Part shown: positions 6,504 through 14,511 of the stretch, in pieces
How the letters are laid out: every line of letters begins with the position of its first letter
Numbering within the stretch: the first letter of the stretch is position 1
Origin: Methylococcaceae bacterium
GTDB taxonomy: Bacteria; Pseudomonadota; Gammaproteobacteria; Methylococcales; Methylomonadaceae
Length of the DNA: 16,565 nt
Direction: 5' to 3'
NCBI GenBank assembly: GCA_947505055.1
Contig: CANNLO010000070.1
Location: 1 to 16,565 of the forward strand
The notes under the pieces: generated by a model
What the model was told of the DNA's origin: nothing
Database searches by the model: none
The model's input: the letters and a program-made list of their open reading frames with translations, nothing else
Translations under genes and position numbers: made by a program

Positions 6504-7445
6504 GTGGATATATTCATATGTACAAAGCCGTTGCAGCTTATTATCTGCATTATTTTGAATAAGAAAGAATTTAAAAATAAACTTTACATAGTTGATAGTT
6601 TTTTTGATTCAAAAAATCTATCAACTTCATTGACACTTAAAAAGATATTTTATGAGGTTGTCTGGTTCGCAACAAAAGATGAAGCGTTTTCTGCTGCATC
6701 TATCAATTACCCAAATAATATATATATTGATTCTGACGTCGGGCTTCTCAACTTGATAAGTTTATTGAAATTTAAATCAAAATCCTATCGCACTGATATA
6801 CATGTATATGAAGAAGGAATTGGAACTTACTCTTGTAATTTAGTTGCAGGGAAATTTAAGAGATTAATTCTTAAGTCTATTGGCGCGGGATGTAATTTTG
6901 GAGGGTGTGGCCTAACGAAAAAAATCCATGTTTTTGATAAGCAACATTATATTAATAATAATTTAGGGTTATCAAAAAAAGTTATTGAAATAGATACAGG
7001 TTTAATAAATTGGATGGAAGCAAATATAAATAATATCATTGAAATATTTAGTCCTGGTTATAAGGTTGGGGTATATTCAAACAAAAATACGGCAAGCATA
7101 TACATTTCAGAATGGGTGCTAGATCTTGATCTAATTCATAAAATAGCAAGAAAAGGCAATCTTTATGTAAAAATTCATCCGCATATAAAAGATAAATTTG
7201 AACAGATCTTCTCTGGTGAATTAAATGTTGAATTTTTCCCAGCGACTCTTCCGGCCGAGACTGCAATAATAATTCTATTGAAAAGCTATGCAAAAGTAAA
7301 TATTTACCACCACAACTCCAGTTGTGTACACTACATTAAAAGTGATCGAGTAGATTACATTAATCTACTTAGTGTTATGAATACGACGCAAGAAGAGAAA
7401 AACTATAATATTAATGCAAAGGAAACTCTGCAAAAGTCCCGCTAA
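6504..7445 (+). CDS. Putative sialyltransferase-like (nonulosonic acid) glycosyltransferase
   Basis: A 313-residue protein without membrane segments that resembles bacterial sialyl/polysialyltransferases of the GT52 type. It begins with a Rossmann-like strand (DIFICTKPLQ) and shows the three signature elements in order: an acidic-acidic-Gly motif (EEG, 103-105, in VYEEGIGTY), an HP motif (225-226, in VKIHPH) and a Ser pair (272-273, in HHNSSC). In sialyltransferases these contact CMP-sugar and acceptor. With CMP-Pse made by the genes just upstream, it is the best candidate Pse transferase. GTG 6504 is chosen because the core fold begins immediately and the frame has no ATG upstream of it before the TGA at 6441. 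It is very AT-rich (about 21% GC in 6541-6660), unlike its neighbours, suggesting separate acquisition. Confidence 0.6.
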   Translation: MDIFICTKPLQLIICIILNKKEFKNKLYIVDSFFDSKNLSTSLTLKKIFYEVVWFATKDEAFSAASINYPNNIYIDSDVGLLNLISLLKFKSKSYRTDIHVYEEGIGTYSCNLVAGKFKRLILKSIGAGCNFGGCGLTKKIHVFDKQHYINNNLGLSKKVIEIDTGLINWMEANINNIIEIFSPGYKVGVYSNKNTASIYISEWVLDLDLIHKIARKGNLYVKIHPHIKDKFEQIFSGELNVEFFPATLPAETAIIILLKSYAKVNIYHHNSSCVHYIKSDRVDYINLLSVMNTTQEEKNYNINAKETLQKSR

Positions 7446-7474
7446 ATTTGTTAAAGAAAATATGCCTATCTCTT

Positions 7475-7481
7475 AAGGGAG
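7475..7481 (+). promoter_or_regulatory. Strong ribosome binding site of the Wzy-like gene
   Basis: AAGGGAG lies seven bases before ATG 7489 and supports that start. Confidence 0.7.
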
Positions 7482-7488
7482 TGCTTGA

Positions 7489-8487
7489 ATGAGCTGTAAT
7501 CGTATCCTGTTTAAAAAAGTGGCAAAAACAAAATACATTGGCACCGCGACAAAAATAATAGCTATTGTCTTGACTCCTTTTGCATATTTTTTTTCGTACT
7601 ATATTTTATCGCACTATACGGGCGGTGACCAAATAAGTTACCATGAATTTTATGATGCTCTATATGGGGCACGAATAGAAGAAATAATGTTTCTGGCTCT
7701 TGCTCATGTCAGCAGCGCGGAACCTCTCTCAGCGTTTATTCTATGGCTCGGATCGAACCTTGGATTCGAAAAAAATGTATATATTTCACTGCTTAACGTT
7801 ATTCTGATCGTTAGCCTTTTTCTACTCGCGCGACAGCATCGCGTAAGAATGTTAATGATTGGCTTGTTGTTAACCAATTTTTATGTAGTCATGTTGATGA
7901 CTGGCGGGGAAAGACTAAAAATAGCATATATATTTTTGATTCTTTCCACGCTGTTCGTTGGCAAAATAAGATTGTTATTTCTCTCGCTTTCACCCTTCGC
8001 ACATTTGCAAAGTATCCTTTTGCTAGCAGGTGTTATGATGGCACATTTTGAGGGTTTTATACTAAACTTGCTATTCAGGTTTTGTATCTCGAAGAGATCG
8101 ATAGGGTTGCTAATTGTTCTTTTGGTAGTGGGAGCAACCATTGGTTACTATCTTTTTGATGGCATTCAAAATAAGGCTACTGTCTATGCTTCCGAGGAAG
8201 TTTCGCCATTTGAACTAATTAACTTAGGAATTCTCAGTGTTATCGCCCTTTATGTTAGTCATAAGCGATTTCGGATGTTTCTTGTTCTTTTGCCAATGAT
8301 ACCTGCAATTGCGATTCTTGGCGGAATGCGCGTGAACATGATCGCCGTTACACTCGTGATTTATTATCTTATGGAGGAACGTAGACTGCATCATCCCTTG
8401 GTCTATCTCTTAATGGCGTACTTTTCGATAAAAACCATACCTTTTCTGAATAATATCATCCTTTACGGCGATGGTTTTGCTAGTTAG
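7489..8487 (+). CDS. wzy: Multispanning membrane protein, probable Wzy/EpsG-type polysaccharide polymerase
   Basis: A 332-residue protein with about nine or ten hydrophobic membrane segments, the first at roughly residues 20-41. A hydrophilic loop after the first segment reads GGDQISYHEFYDALYG, a pattern common in EpsG/Wzy proteins. MTGGERLKIAYIF and GGMRVNMIAV are further charged spots near membrane edges. The family joins lipid-linked repeat units at the periplasmic face. It is the only multispanning protein in the window, which also fits the polymerase role. Wzy proteins diverge widely in sequence, so the call rests on topology, the loop pattern and context. A flippase (Wzx) is not seen here. 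Its stop is followed by a remnant of a lost glycosyltransferase gene. Confidence 0.65.
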   Translation: MSCNRILFKKVAKTKYIGTATKIIAIVLTPFAYFFSYYILSHYTGGDQISYHEFYDALYGARIEEIMFLALAHVSSAEPLSAFILWLGSNLGFEKNVYISLLNVILIVSLFLLARQHRVRMLMIGLLLTNFYVVMLMTGGERLKIAYIFLILSTLFVGKIRLLFLSLSPFAHLQSILLLAGVMMAHFEGFILNLLFRFCISKRSIGLLIVLLVVGATIGYYLFDGIQNKATVYASEEVSPFELINLGILSVIALYVSHKRFRMFLVLLPMIPAIAILGGMRVNMIAVTLVIYYLMEERRLHHPLVYLLMAYFSIKTIPFLNNIILYGDGFAS

Positions 8488-8618
8488 ATTTTACCCAGAT
8501 TGTTAATTTTTTTGTGAATTTAGAATTTAAGCGGCTAGAAACTTCTGATAATATTAGAAAATATGCTGAAGATAATTTATATTTTCAAGAAAAAATCAGA
8601 GTAATTTTGAGCATGTAA
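8484..8618 (+). pseudogene. Remnant: C-terminal tail of a deleted glycosyltransferase
   Basis: The frame from 8484 to the TAA at 8616-8618 has no start codon context and encodes a tail ending in SDNIRKYAEDNLYFQEKI and then RVILSM. The pattern (N/A)RKYAE(D/E)N-L...K is the usual C-terminal end of GT4-type glycosyltransferases. The rest of the gene is absent, because the wzy-like gene occupies the upstream sequence. This is best explained as a deletion or replacement scar. It overlaps the end of the wzy-like gene by four bases. The family call rests on this short tail only. Confidence 0.55.
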
Positions 8619-8730
8619 GGATTATATTTGGGGGCGTTTCCCGCCCTGCAAGCGCACTTATCCTTGCATCCTCTGAAGAATTTGATTCCTGGCCATCCAC
8701 AAATTGCTCAAGGCAAGCAGCGTTGCATCT
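8619..8730 (+). other. Unassigned spacer between the glycosyltransferase remnant and the next gene
   Basis: About 110 bases with higher GC than the remnant before it. It contains a five-base-pair inverted repeat, GGGCG (8632-8636) and CGCCC (8642-8646), without a following T tract, so it does not look like a terminator. All three plus-strand frames are open for tens of codons, but none gives a family I recognise. No promoter was seen. It may be leftover coding sequence. Confidence 0.4.
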
Positions 8731-9870
8731 ATGAATAATCCAAAATTTCTTATAAACGTCTCAAACCTACACGTTGGGGGTGGCGTACAAGTTGCCGTTT
8801 CGCTAATCGACGAGCTCTCTCGCATGGATGACCTCCCTGTCGGAGTGTCTGTATTGGCCTCAGACGAAGTAAATTTCAATTTGCAAAATATGAATAGTGA
8901 ATATTTGCGATTTAGTAGTTATGAAGTATTTAATACATATGGTTTATCGGCCCTGTGGTCAGAGCTTGGCTGCAAAGTGCGAGGCTTCGATGTTGTATTT
9001 ACCGTGTTTGGTCCGCTTTATCTTCTAACGGTGCCGGCAGTAAGTATTGTTGGCTTTGCACAACCGTGGATTATTTATCCGAACAACGAAATATACCATT
9101 CATTATCTTTTTCTCAAAAGCTGAAAACCCGGTTGAAGTTCTTTGCACAGTCATTGTTCTTCAGACGTGCGGATAGATTGGTAGTTGAGTTGGGGCATGT
9201 AAAGAATGGGCTTGTTTCGCGTGACTTCCTTGATGCTGGCCGAATTGATGTGGTGCATAACTGCTTGGGTTCTGCGTATCTTCGGTCTGAGCTATGGAAA
9301 CCAATGTTCAACAGTATTGTCAAGAATAATTTTTCTATTGGCTTTGTTGGACGCGACTACCTACACAAAAACACAAATATTCTTCCTGAGATTAAAAAAT
9401 CACTAAATGATGTGTATGGGCTGGATGTGGATTTTTATGTCACATTAAATCCTGCGGAATGGAACGCTAAATCTGATTTCTTTCGTAGCAACATTAGTAA
9501 TGTGGGCGAGCTTGAAGTAGCGCAATGTCCAAGTTTTTATCAGCAAATGGATGCTGTAATTTTCCCTAGTTTTTTGGAGTGCTTTTCCGCAACTCCCTTA
9601 GAGGCCATGGCCATGAAGAAACCGTTATTCGCATCTGATCGTGGATTTGTTCGGGATGTGTGTGGTGATTTCGCCTGGTACTTTGACCCAGAAGATCCGA
9701 GCGCTGCCGCCAATCTGATTGCTAACTACATTAATAATCAGGTAGGCCGTGACGGCCCAAAGCTAGCCGCCGCGCGTGAGCATGTAATTCAATTTTCAGA
9801 CGCACGACAAAGGGCGGCAGACTATTTGAGGATCATGCAGGCAGCTGCAATAGGTCGCTCTGAAGTTTGA
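8731..9870 (+). CDS. Glycosyltransferase family 4 (GT-B fold)
   Basis: A 379-residue cytoplasmic glycosyltransferase. KFLINVSNLHVGGGVQVAVS near the N-terminus is the donor/acceptor cleft strand and glycine-rich loop of GT4 enzymes. The C-terminal half holds GFVGRDYLHKN and the nucleotide-sugar-binding E(x7)E motif, Glu283 and Glu291, in FLECFSATPLEAM. Start ATG 8731 fits the family start. An in-frame TTG at 8704 would add nine unrelated residues, and neither has a clear ribosome site. It probably adds one sugar of the repeat unit on undecaprenyl phosphate, but the donor cannot be read. It is flanked on both sides by gene remnants, so it looks like a cassette placed in a recombined spot. Confidence 0.85.
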   Translation: MNNPKFLINVSNLHVGGGVQVAVSLIDELSRMDDLPVGVSVLASDEVNFNLQNMNSEYLRFSSYEVFNTYGLSALWSELGCKVRGFDVVFTVFGPLYLLTVPAVSIVGFAQPWIIYPNNEIYHSLSFSQKLKTRLKFFAQSLFFRRADRLVVELGHVKNGLVSRDFLDAGRIDVVHNCLGSAYLRSELWKPMFNSIVKNNFSIGFVGRDYLHKNTNILPEIKKSLNDVYGLDVDFYVTLNPAEWNAKSDFFRSNISNVGELEVAQCPSFYQQMDAVIFPSFLECFSATPLEAMAMKKPLFASDRGFVRDVCGDFAWYFDPEDPSAAANLIANYINNQVGRDGPKLAAAREHVIQFSDARQRAADYLRIMQAAAIGRSEV

Positions 9871-9879
9871 TTTTATAGT

Positions 9880-9986
9880 ATGAGAACCACCTTATCACTG
9901 GCGGCACCGGCTTTATTGGCTCCCATGCCTGCGTTGTGCTAGCGCAGTCGGGGCATGAACTGGTCATTCTCGACAATCTCTGCAAC
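9880..9986 (+). pseudogene. galE: Remnant of galE (UDP-glucose 4-epimerase N-terminus), frameshifted and truncated
   Basis: In the frame beginning at 9888 the sequence encodes HLITGGTGFIGSHACVVLAQ and then SGHELVILDNLCN before a TGA at 9987. This is the Rossmann-fold start of GalE: the GxxGxxG NAD loop, GSH, then LDNLCN. An ATG at 9880 stands where the start should be but is in another frame, so a one-base frameshift lies between about 9883 and 9893. Everything after residue 33 is missing. GC here is about 56%, higher than the following fnlA gene. Confidence 0.8.
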
Positions 9987-10000
9987 TGATGCAACAAAAA

Positions 10001-10005
10001 AAGGA
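10001..10005 (+). promoter_or_regulatory. Ribosome binding site that fixes the fnlA start at 10013
   Basis: AAGGA lies seven bases before ATG 10013. The earlier in-frame ATG at 9989 sits inside the end of the galE remnant and has no such site. Confidence 0.65.
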
Positions 10006-10012
10006 ATTATTG

Positions 10013-11041
10013 ATGTTTGAAAATAAAAAACTATTAATCACAGGTGGAACGGGTTCTTTCGGAAACGCCGTTCTCCGCCGCTTTTTGGATTCCGATATTG
10101 CTGAAATACGCATTTTCAGCCGAGATGAAAAAAAGCAAGATGATATGCGTAAGAAATATAACAATCCCAAGTTAAAATTCTACATCGGCGATGTGCGTGA
10201 TGTTGATAGTGTTCGCACGGCAATGCGTGGCGTGGATTATGTGTTTCATGCGGCGGCACTTAAGCAGGTGCCCTCTTGTGAGTTTTACCCATTGCAGGCG
10301 GTTAAAACGAATGTGCTAGGCACAGAGAATGTGCTTGAGGTTGCTGTTGCTCTTGGTGTTAGGAGGGTGATTTGCTTGAGTACAGACAAAGCGGTGTACC
10401 CAATTAATGCTATGGGCATCAGTAAAGCGATGATGGAAAAAGTAGCGGTGGCTAAATCGCGTGAGAGTAATGCCACTACAATTTGCGTAACGCGCTACGG
10501 TAATGTAATGGCCTCACGTGGCTCAGTCATCCCGTTATTCGTTGATCAAATTCTTGCAGGTAATCCGATTACGATTACCGATCCAAACATGACCCGTTTT
10601 ATGATGACTTTAGATGATGCCGTTGATTTAGTACTCTATGCATTTGAGCATGGAAACCCTGGCGATATTTTTATTCAAAAGGCACCCGCAGCTACAATCG
10701 AGACCCTAGCAAAGGCTGTAACTGAATTGGCTGGTTTTCCAAATTATCAAATTAGAATTATTGGTACTCGCCATGGCGAGAAGCTTTATGAGGCTCTATT
10801 AAGTAGAGAGGAAATGTTGGCAGCCGAGGATTTGGGTGGCTACTACCGTGTGCCACCAGATTTAAGAGATTTGAATTATGGCAAGTTTGTAGATCAAGGA
10901 GAGATCGGGATTTCTGAGGCTGTAGACTATAATTCGCATAATACAAACCAGTTAGATTTGGCGGAGATGAAGGCGCTATTGCTGAAGCTATCTTTCATGC
11001 AGGCAATTTCTCGTGGTGAAGTCGCGCAAGCGGAGACTTAA
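10013..11041 (+). CDS. fnlA: UDP-GlcNAc 4,6-dehydratase/5-epimerase FnlA (WbjB/CapE)
   Basis: A 342-residue extended SDR enzyme. The NAD(P)-binding loop GGTGSFG is at residues 11-17, HAAALKQVPSCEFYP follows, and the active-site segment is STDKAVYPINAMGISKAM (123-140). Met134 stands where classical SDRs have Tyr, with Lys138 kept. This is typical of CapE/FnlA and distinguishes it from PseB (FlaA1), which keeps Tyr. It starts UDP-L-FucNAc synthesis from UDP-GlcNAc by 4,6-dehydration and epimerisation. Start 10013 has AAGGA seven bases upstream. The stop directly abuts fnlB, and the fnlA-B-C order confirms the pathway. Confidence 0.9.
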   Translation: MFENKKLLITGGTGSFGNAVLRRFLDSDIAEIRIFSRDEKKQDDMRKKYNNPKLKFYIGDVRDVDSVRTAMRGVDYVFHAAALKQVPSCEFYPLQAVKTNVLGTENVLEVAVALGVRRVICLSTDKAVYPINAMGISKAMMEKVAVAKSRESNATTICVTRYGNVMASRGSVIPLFVDQILAGNPITITDPNMTRFMMTLDDAVDLVLYAFEHGNPGDIFIQKAPAATIETLAKAVTELAGFPNYQIRIIGTRHGEKLYEALLSREEMLAAEDLGGYYRVPPDLRDLNYGKFVDQGEIGISEAVDYNSHNTNQLDLAEMKALLLKLSFMQAISRGEVAQAET

Positions 11042-12145
11042 ATGATGGTGCTGGTTACTGGTGCGAATGGGTTTATTGGTAAGAATTTACTCGTGCATTT
11101 ACACGAGCAAGGCGTTGAATCTGTGCAATTTACGCGTGGCATGGATCTCAGTGATTTGGCTACTGCACTGGATAGTGCGGATTTTGTGTTTCACTTGGCC
11201 GGGATCAATCGGCCTAAGGGTGTGGCTGAATTTACTGAAGTCAATATAGGGCTGACCGAGCAACTTTGCGATTTAATTCGCGCAAGTGGTAGGCGGATTC
11301 CGGTGTTGTTCACATCTTCAATCCAAGCAGATGCTGATAATCATTACGGCTTGAGTAAGCTGGCTGCTGAATATGCGCTAAAGACGCTGGAGAGGGATAC
11401 AGGTTCACCTATATATCTGTATCGTTTACCGAACGTGTTTGGCAAGTGGAGTAGACCTAACTACAACTCAGTTGTGGCAACATTTTGCCACAATATTGCC
11501 AACGATTTACCTATTCAAATTAATGATTCAGCCTCGCTTATCCGTCTTGTTTACATTGATGATGTGGTTGAGGACTTTTTGCGATTATTGCAAGAGATGC
11601 CTATTGGAGTAGTGTGGCCTGAAGTCTCTCCTGTTTACGCAATTACCGTGGGTGAATTGGCTAATCAAATTAAGTTGTTTAAGGCGTGCCGTGCATCAAT
11701 GGTCACAGAGGCAGTTGGCACGGGCCTTGCAAGGGCGCTATATTCAACCTATTTGAGTTTTCTACGACCGGATCAATTTTCCTACGCTGTGCCAGCACAT
11801 GCGGACCCGCGCGGCCGATTTGTGGAAATGCTGAAAACTAAAGACTCTGGCCAGTTTTCATTCTTCACAGCACATCCTGGAATTACGCGTGGTGGTCATT
11901 ATCACCATACAAAAAATGAGAAGTTTTTGGTGATTCAAGGTAAAGCATGCTTCGGTTTTCACAACGTAGTCACGGGTGAAGTTTACGAGCTATTTACGGA
12001 TGGCGAGAAGCCAGAAGTGGTTGAAACTGCTCCTGGATGGTCGCATAATATCAAAAATATCGGTGACAATGAAATGATTGTAATGCTATGGGCTAATGAG
12101 ATTTTTGATAGTCAACATCCAGACACTATTACGCATAAGGTTTGA
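11042..12145 (+). CDS. fnlB: UDP-4-keto sugar epimerase/reductase FnlB (WbjC/CapF), SDR plus cupin
   Basis: A 367-residue two-domain protein. The N-terminal SDR domain has the loop GANGFIG (7-13) and the YxxxK pair Tyr102/Lys106 in HYGLSK. The C-terminal cupin domain carries the metal-binding set His286, His288, His289 and Glu293 in GGHYHHTKNEKFLV. This fusion is diagnostic of CapF/WbjC: the cupin epimerises at C3 and the SDR reduces the C4 keto group with NADPH, giving UDP-N-acetyl-L-pneumosamine or its precursor. The gene starts at the base after the fnlA stop. A second ATG at 11045 is also possible. Confidence 0.92.
   Translation: MMVLVTGANGFIGKNLLVHLHEQGVESVQFTRGMDLSDLATALDSADFVFHLAGINRPKGVAEFTEVNIGLTEQLCDLIRASGRRIPVLFTSSIQADADNHYGLSKLAAEYALKTLERDTGSPIYLYRLPNVFGKWSRPNYNSVVATFCHNIANDLPIQINDSASLIRLVYIDDVVEDFLRLLQEMPIGVVWPEVSPVYAITVGELANQIKLFKACRASMVTEAVGTGLARALYSTYLSFLRPDQFSYAVPAHADPRGRFVEMLKTKDSGQFSFFTAHPGITRGGHYHHTKNEKFLVIQGKACFGFHNVVTGEVYELFTDGEKPEVVETAPGWSHNIKNIGDNEMIVMLWANEIFDSQHPDTITHKV
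12137..12140 (+). promoter_or_regulatory. Ribosome binding site that fixes the fnlC start at 12148
   Basis: AAGG lies seven bases before ATG 12148. The in-frame TTG at 12142 is only one base from it and is rejected as start. Confidence 0.55.
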
Positions 12146-12147
12146 AT

Positions 12148-13284
12148 ATGAAGAAATTAAAGGTTGTTTCTGTTGTTGGTACAAGGCCCGAGATTATTCG
12201 CTTGTCTCGTGTGTTGGCGCGTTTGGATGAATTTTGTGATCATGTGCTGGTTCATACTGGCCAGAACTACGACTATGAATTGAATCAGGTTTTTTTCGAC
12301 GACCTTGGTGTTCGTAAGCCTGATTATTTCTTAAACTGCGCTTCCAACAGCACTAGTGCAGCAAATATGATTGGTAATTTAATTATTGCTGTGGATCAGA
12401 TGTTGGCGGAGGTGAAGCCTGAGGCGATGCTGGTTTTAGGTGATACCAATAGCTGCCTGTCTGTGATTCCAGCGAAAAGGCGAAAAATCCCAATTTTTCA
12501 TATGGAAGCTGGAAATCGTTGCTTTGATATGCGTGTGCCAGAAGAGATTAATCGTCGTATTGTTGACCATACGGCAGATGTAAACCTGACCTATAGCACG
12601 ATAGCGCGCGATTATTTGTTGCGTGAAGGATTGCCACCAGATCTAATTATTAAAACAGGTAGCCCGATGTTTGAGGTGTTAACGCACTATCGCTCGCAAA
12701 TTAATGCTTCTGATGTGTTAGATCGTTTGGGGCTTAAAGAAAATGGTTACTTTGTTGTTAGCGCACATCGTGAAGAAAATATTGAATTGCGAAAAAACTT
12801 TGCCAAGTTGGTTAATGTACTGAATGCGATTGCAGAAGACCATGGTTTGCCTGTAATCGTATCGACACACCCACGAACACAAAAGCAGATTGACGAAACC
12901 AATTCAAAATTCCATAAAAACGTACAATTATTAAAACCACTGGGTTTTCATGATTACGTCAAACTACAACTATCGGCACGAGCGTCTTTGTCAGATAGTG
13001 GCACCATCAATGAAGAGTCATCTATTTTGAATTTCCCTGCGCTGAATCTCCGTGAAGCACATGAACGGCCTGAAGGGATGGAGGAGGCTGCTGTGATGAT
13101 GGTTGGGCTTGAAGTTGAGCGAGTGCGTCAGGGGTTGGCTATTTTAGCTGAGCAACCGCGCGGTGAAGAGCGTGGACTGAGGCAAGTATCCGATTACAGC
13201 ATGCCAAATGTCGCAGATAAAGTGGTGCGAATTATTCACAGTTATACTGATTATGTGAATCGGGTAGTTTGGAAGAAGTATTGA
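12148..13284 (+). CDS. fnlC: UDP-sugar C2 epimerase FnlC (WbjD/CapG), makes UDP-L-FucNAc
   Basis: A 378-residue non-hydrolysing UDP-GlcNAc 2-epimerase-like enzyme of GT-B fold. GTRPEIIRLSRV (11-22) is the N-terminal signature. MEAGNR, PEEINRRIVDH, VSAHREEN and SDSGTINEESSIL are the conserved active-site and UDP-binding segments. After fnlA and fnlB it performs the last step, C2 epimerisation to UDP-N-acetyl-L-fucosamine. NLREAHERPEGMEE, where ordinary GlcNAc 2-epimerases read NMR.TTERPE, fits the FnlC branch. It begins two bases after the fnlB stop. Confidence 0.9.
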   Translation: MKKLKVVSVVGTRPEIIRLSRVLARLDEFCDHVLVHTGQNYDYELNQVFFDDLGVRKPDYFLNCASNSTSAANMIGNLIIAVDQMLAEVKPEAMLVLGDTNSCLSVIPAKRRKIPIFHMEAGNRCFDMRVPEEINRRIVDHTADVNLTYSTIARDYLLREGLPPDLIIKTGSPMFEVLTHYRSQINASDVLDRLGLKENGYFVVSAHREENIELRKNFAKLVNVLNAIAEDHGLPVIVSTHPRTQKQIDETNSKFHKNVQLLKPLGFHDYVKLQLSARASLSDSGTINEESSILNFPALNLREAHERPEGMEEAAVMMVGLEVERVRQGLAILAEQPRGEERGLRQVSDYSMPNVADKVVRIIHSYTDYVNRVVWKKY

Positions 13285-13287
13285 CGC

Positions 13288-14511
13288 ATGACGATGCGTG
13301 TATTGCTGCTTACCCAGTGGTTTGATCCTGAGCCAACCTTTAAAGGATTGGTGTTTGCACGTGAACTGGTGCGTCAAGGGTTTGAGGTGGAGGTGTTGAC
13401 GGGCTTTCCTAATTACCCAGGCGGTAAGGTCTACTCTGGATATAAAATCAAACTGCTACAGCGTGAATTTATTGACGGGGTTTATATCACGCGAGTACCC
13501 CTGTACCCAAACCACAGCCAATCATCGACCAAGCGGATATTGAATTACGTATCATTTGCTGCTTCAGCTTTGTTTTATGGTCTGTTTATAGCCAAGCGTG
13601 CGAATGTGATCTACGCTTACCATCCACCGATTACTGTTGGCATCAGTGCGGTGCTGATGCGAATGTTATGTCGAATACCTGTAGTGTTGGATATTCAAGA
13701 CATGTGGCCAGACACATTGCGCGCTACTGGCATGGTTACTAGTTCTAAGACATTGGAACGAGTCGCGGATGTCTGCAACTGGATTTATCGCCACGTGGAT
13801 AAAATTGTGGTGCTGTCACCAGGTTTTAAAAGTTTGCTCTTAGATAGAGGCGTGCAGGAAGAGAAGGTTGATGTTATTTATAACTGGGCCGATGAAAAAT
13901 CATTGGTATCGTCAGAGATAGGATTGCCCGTTACATATCCAACATCTGACCGATTTCGTATCGTATTTGCTGGTAATATGGGGAAAGCTCAGGCTCTTGA
14001 TGCGTTATTAGACGCGGCCGTAATACTTCAAGCGCGGGGTTCTCAGGTTTATTTTGTGATGGTTGGTGGGGGCGTCGAGGTGAACCGACTTCAAATGAGA
14101 GCATCAGTACTACAATTAAGTAACATCATATTTTTCCCACCAGTACCTATGATGGAAGTTGGAGTGTTTTTGCATGCTGCTGATGCTTTGATAATCCATT
14201 TGCGCAAGGATCCACTATTTAAGATTACCATTCCATCTAAGACTCAAGCTTATATGTTTGTAGGCAAGCCATTGCTGATGGCTGTGGAAGGGGATGCTGC
14301 TGATCTGGTGTTAAATTCAGGTGGTGGCGTGGTAGCAGAACCGGAAAGTGCTGAATCTTTGGTGGAAGCAGTCGAGGTTCTTCAGAATATGAGCTCGAAG
14401 GATCGCCAGATTATGGGTGGAAAGGCTAGAGCATATTATCAAGATTATTTAGCACTTGCCATGGGTGTCCGTAAGTTCGGTAATATTTTTAATGAGATTG
14501 GGAAAAAATGA
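13288..14511 (+). CDS. wbuB: Glycosyltransferase WbuB/WbjE family, probable L-FucNAc transferase
   Basis: A 407-residue GT4 enzyme. LLLTQWFDPEP at the N-terminus, LTGFPNYPGGKVYSGY, LDIQDMWPD and IPSKTQAYMFVGKPLLMAVE are hallmarks of the WbuB family that follows fnlA-B-C in several O-antigen loci. One membrane-associated segment is likely around residues 85-120. It probably transfers L-FucNAc to the growing lipid-linked unit, and the donor is inferred from gene order. ATG 13288 lies three bases after fnlC. ATG 13294 is an alternative start. It overlaps the next gene by ATGA. Confidence 0.85.
   Translation: MTMRVLLLTQWFDPEPTFKGLVFARELVRQGFEVEVLTGFPNYPGGKVYSGYKIKLLQREFIDGVYITRVPLYPNHSQSSTKRILNYVSFAASALFYGLFIAKRANVIYAYHPPITVGISAVLMRMLCRIPVVLDIQDMWPDTLRATGMVTSSKTLERVADVCNWIYRHVDKIVVLSPGFKSLLLDRGVQEEKVDVIYNWADEKSLVSSEIGLPVTYPTSDRFRIVFAGNMGKAQALDALLDAAVILQARGSQVYFVMVGGGVEVNRLQMRASVLQLSNIIFFPPVPMMEVGVFLHAADALIIHLRKDPLFKITIPSKTQAYMFVGKPLLMAVEGDAADLVLNSGGGVVAEPESAESLVEAVEVLQNMSSKDRQIMGGKARAYYQDYLALAMGVRKFGNIFNEIGKK

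Noticed and set aside
8632..8646. Possible transcription terminator (GGGCG/CGCCC hairpin)
   Set aside because: The stem is only five base pairs and is followed by TGCAAG rather than a T tract.
8658..8879. Minus-strand open frame across the spacer and the start of the GT4 gene
   Set aside because: No ribosome site or recognisable domain, and it overlaps the well-supported N-terminus of the glycosyltransferase.
10013..11041. PseB (the missing first Pse enzyme)
   Set aside because: The active site has Met, not Tyr, in the YxxxK position, and the gene is followed by fnlB and fnlC. It therefore belongs to the L-FucNAc pathway.
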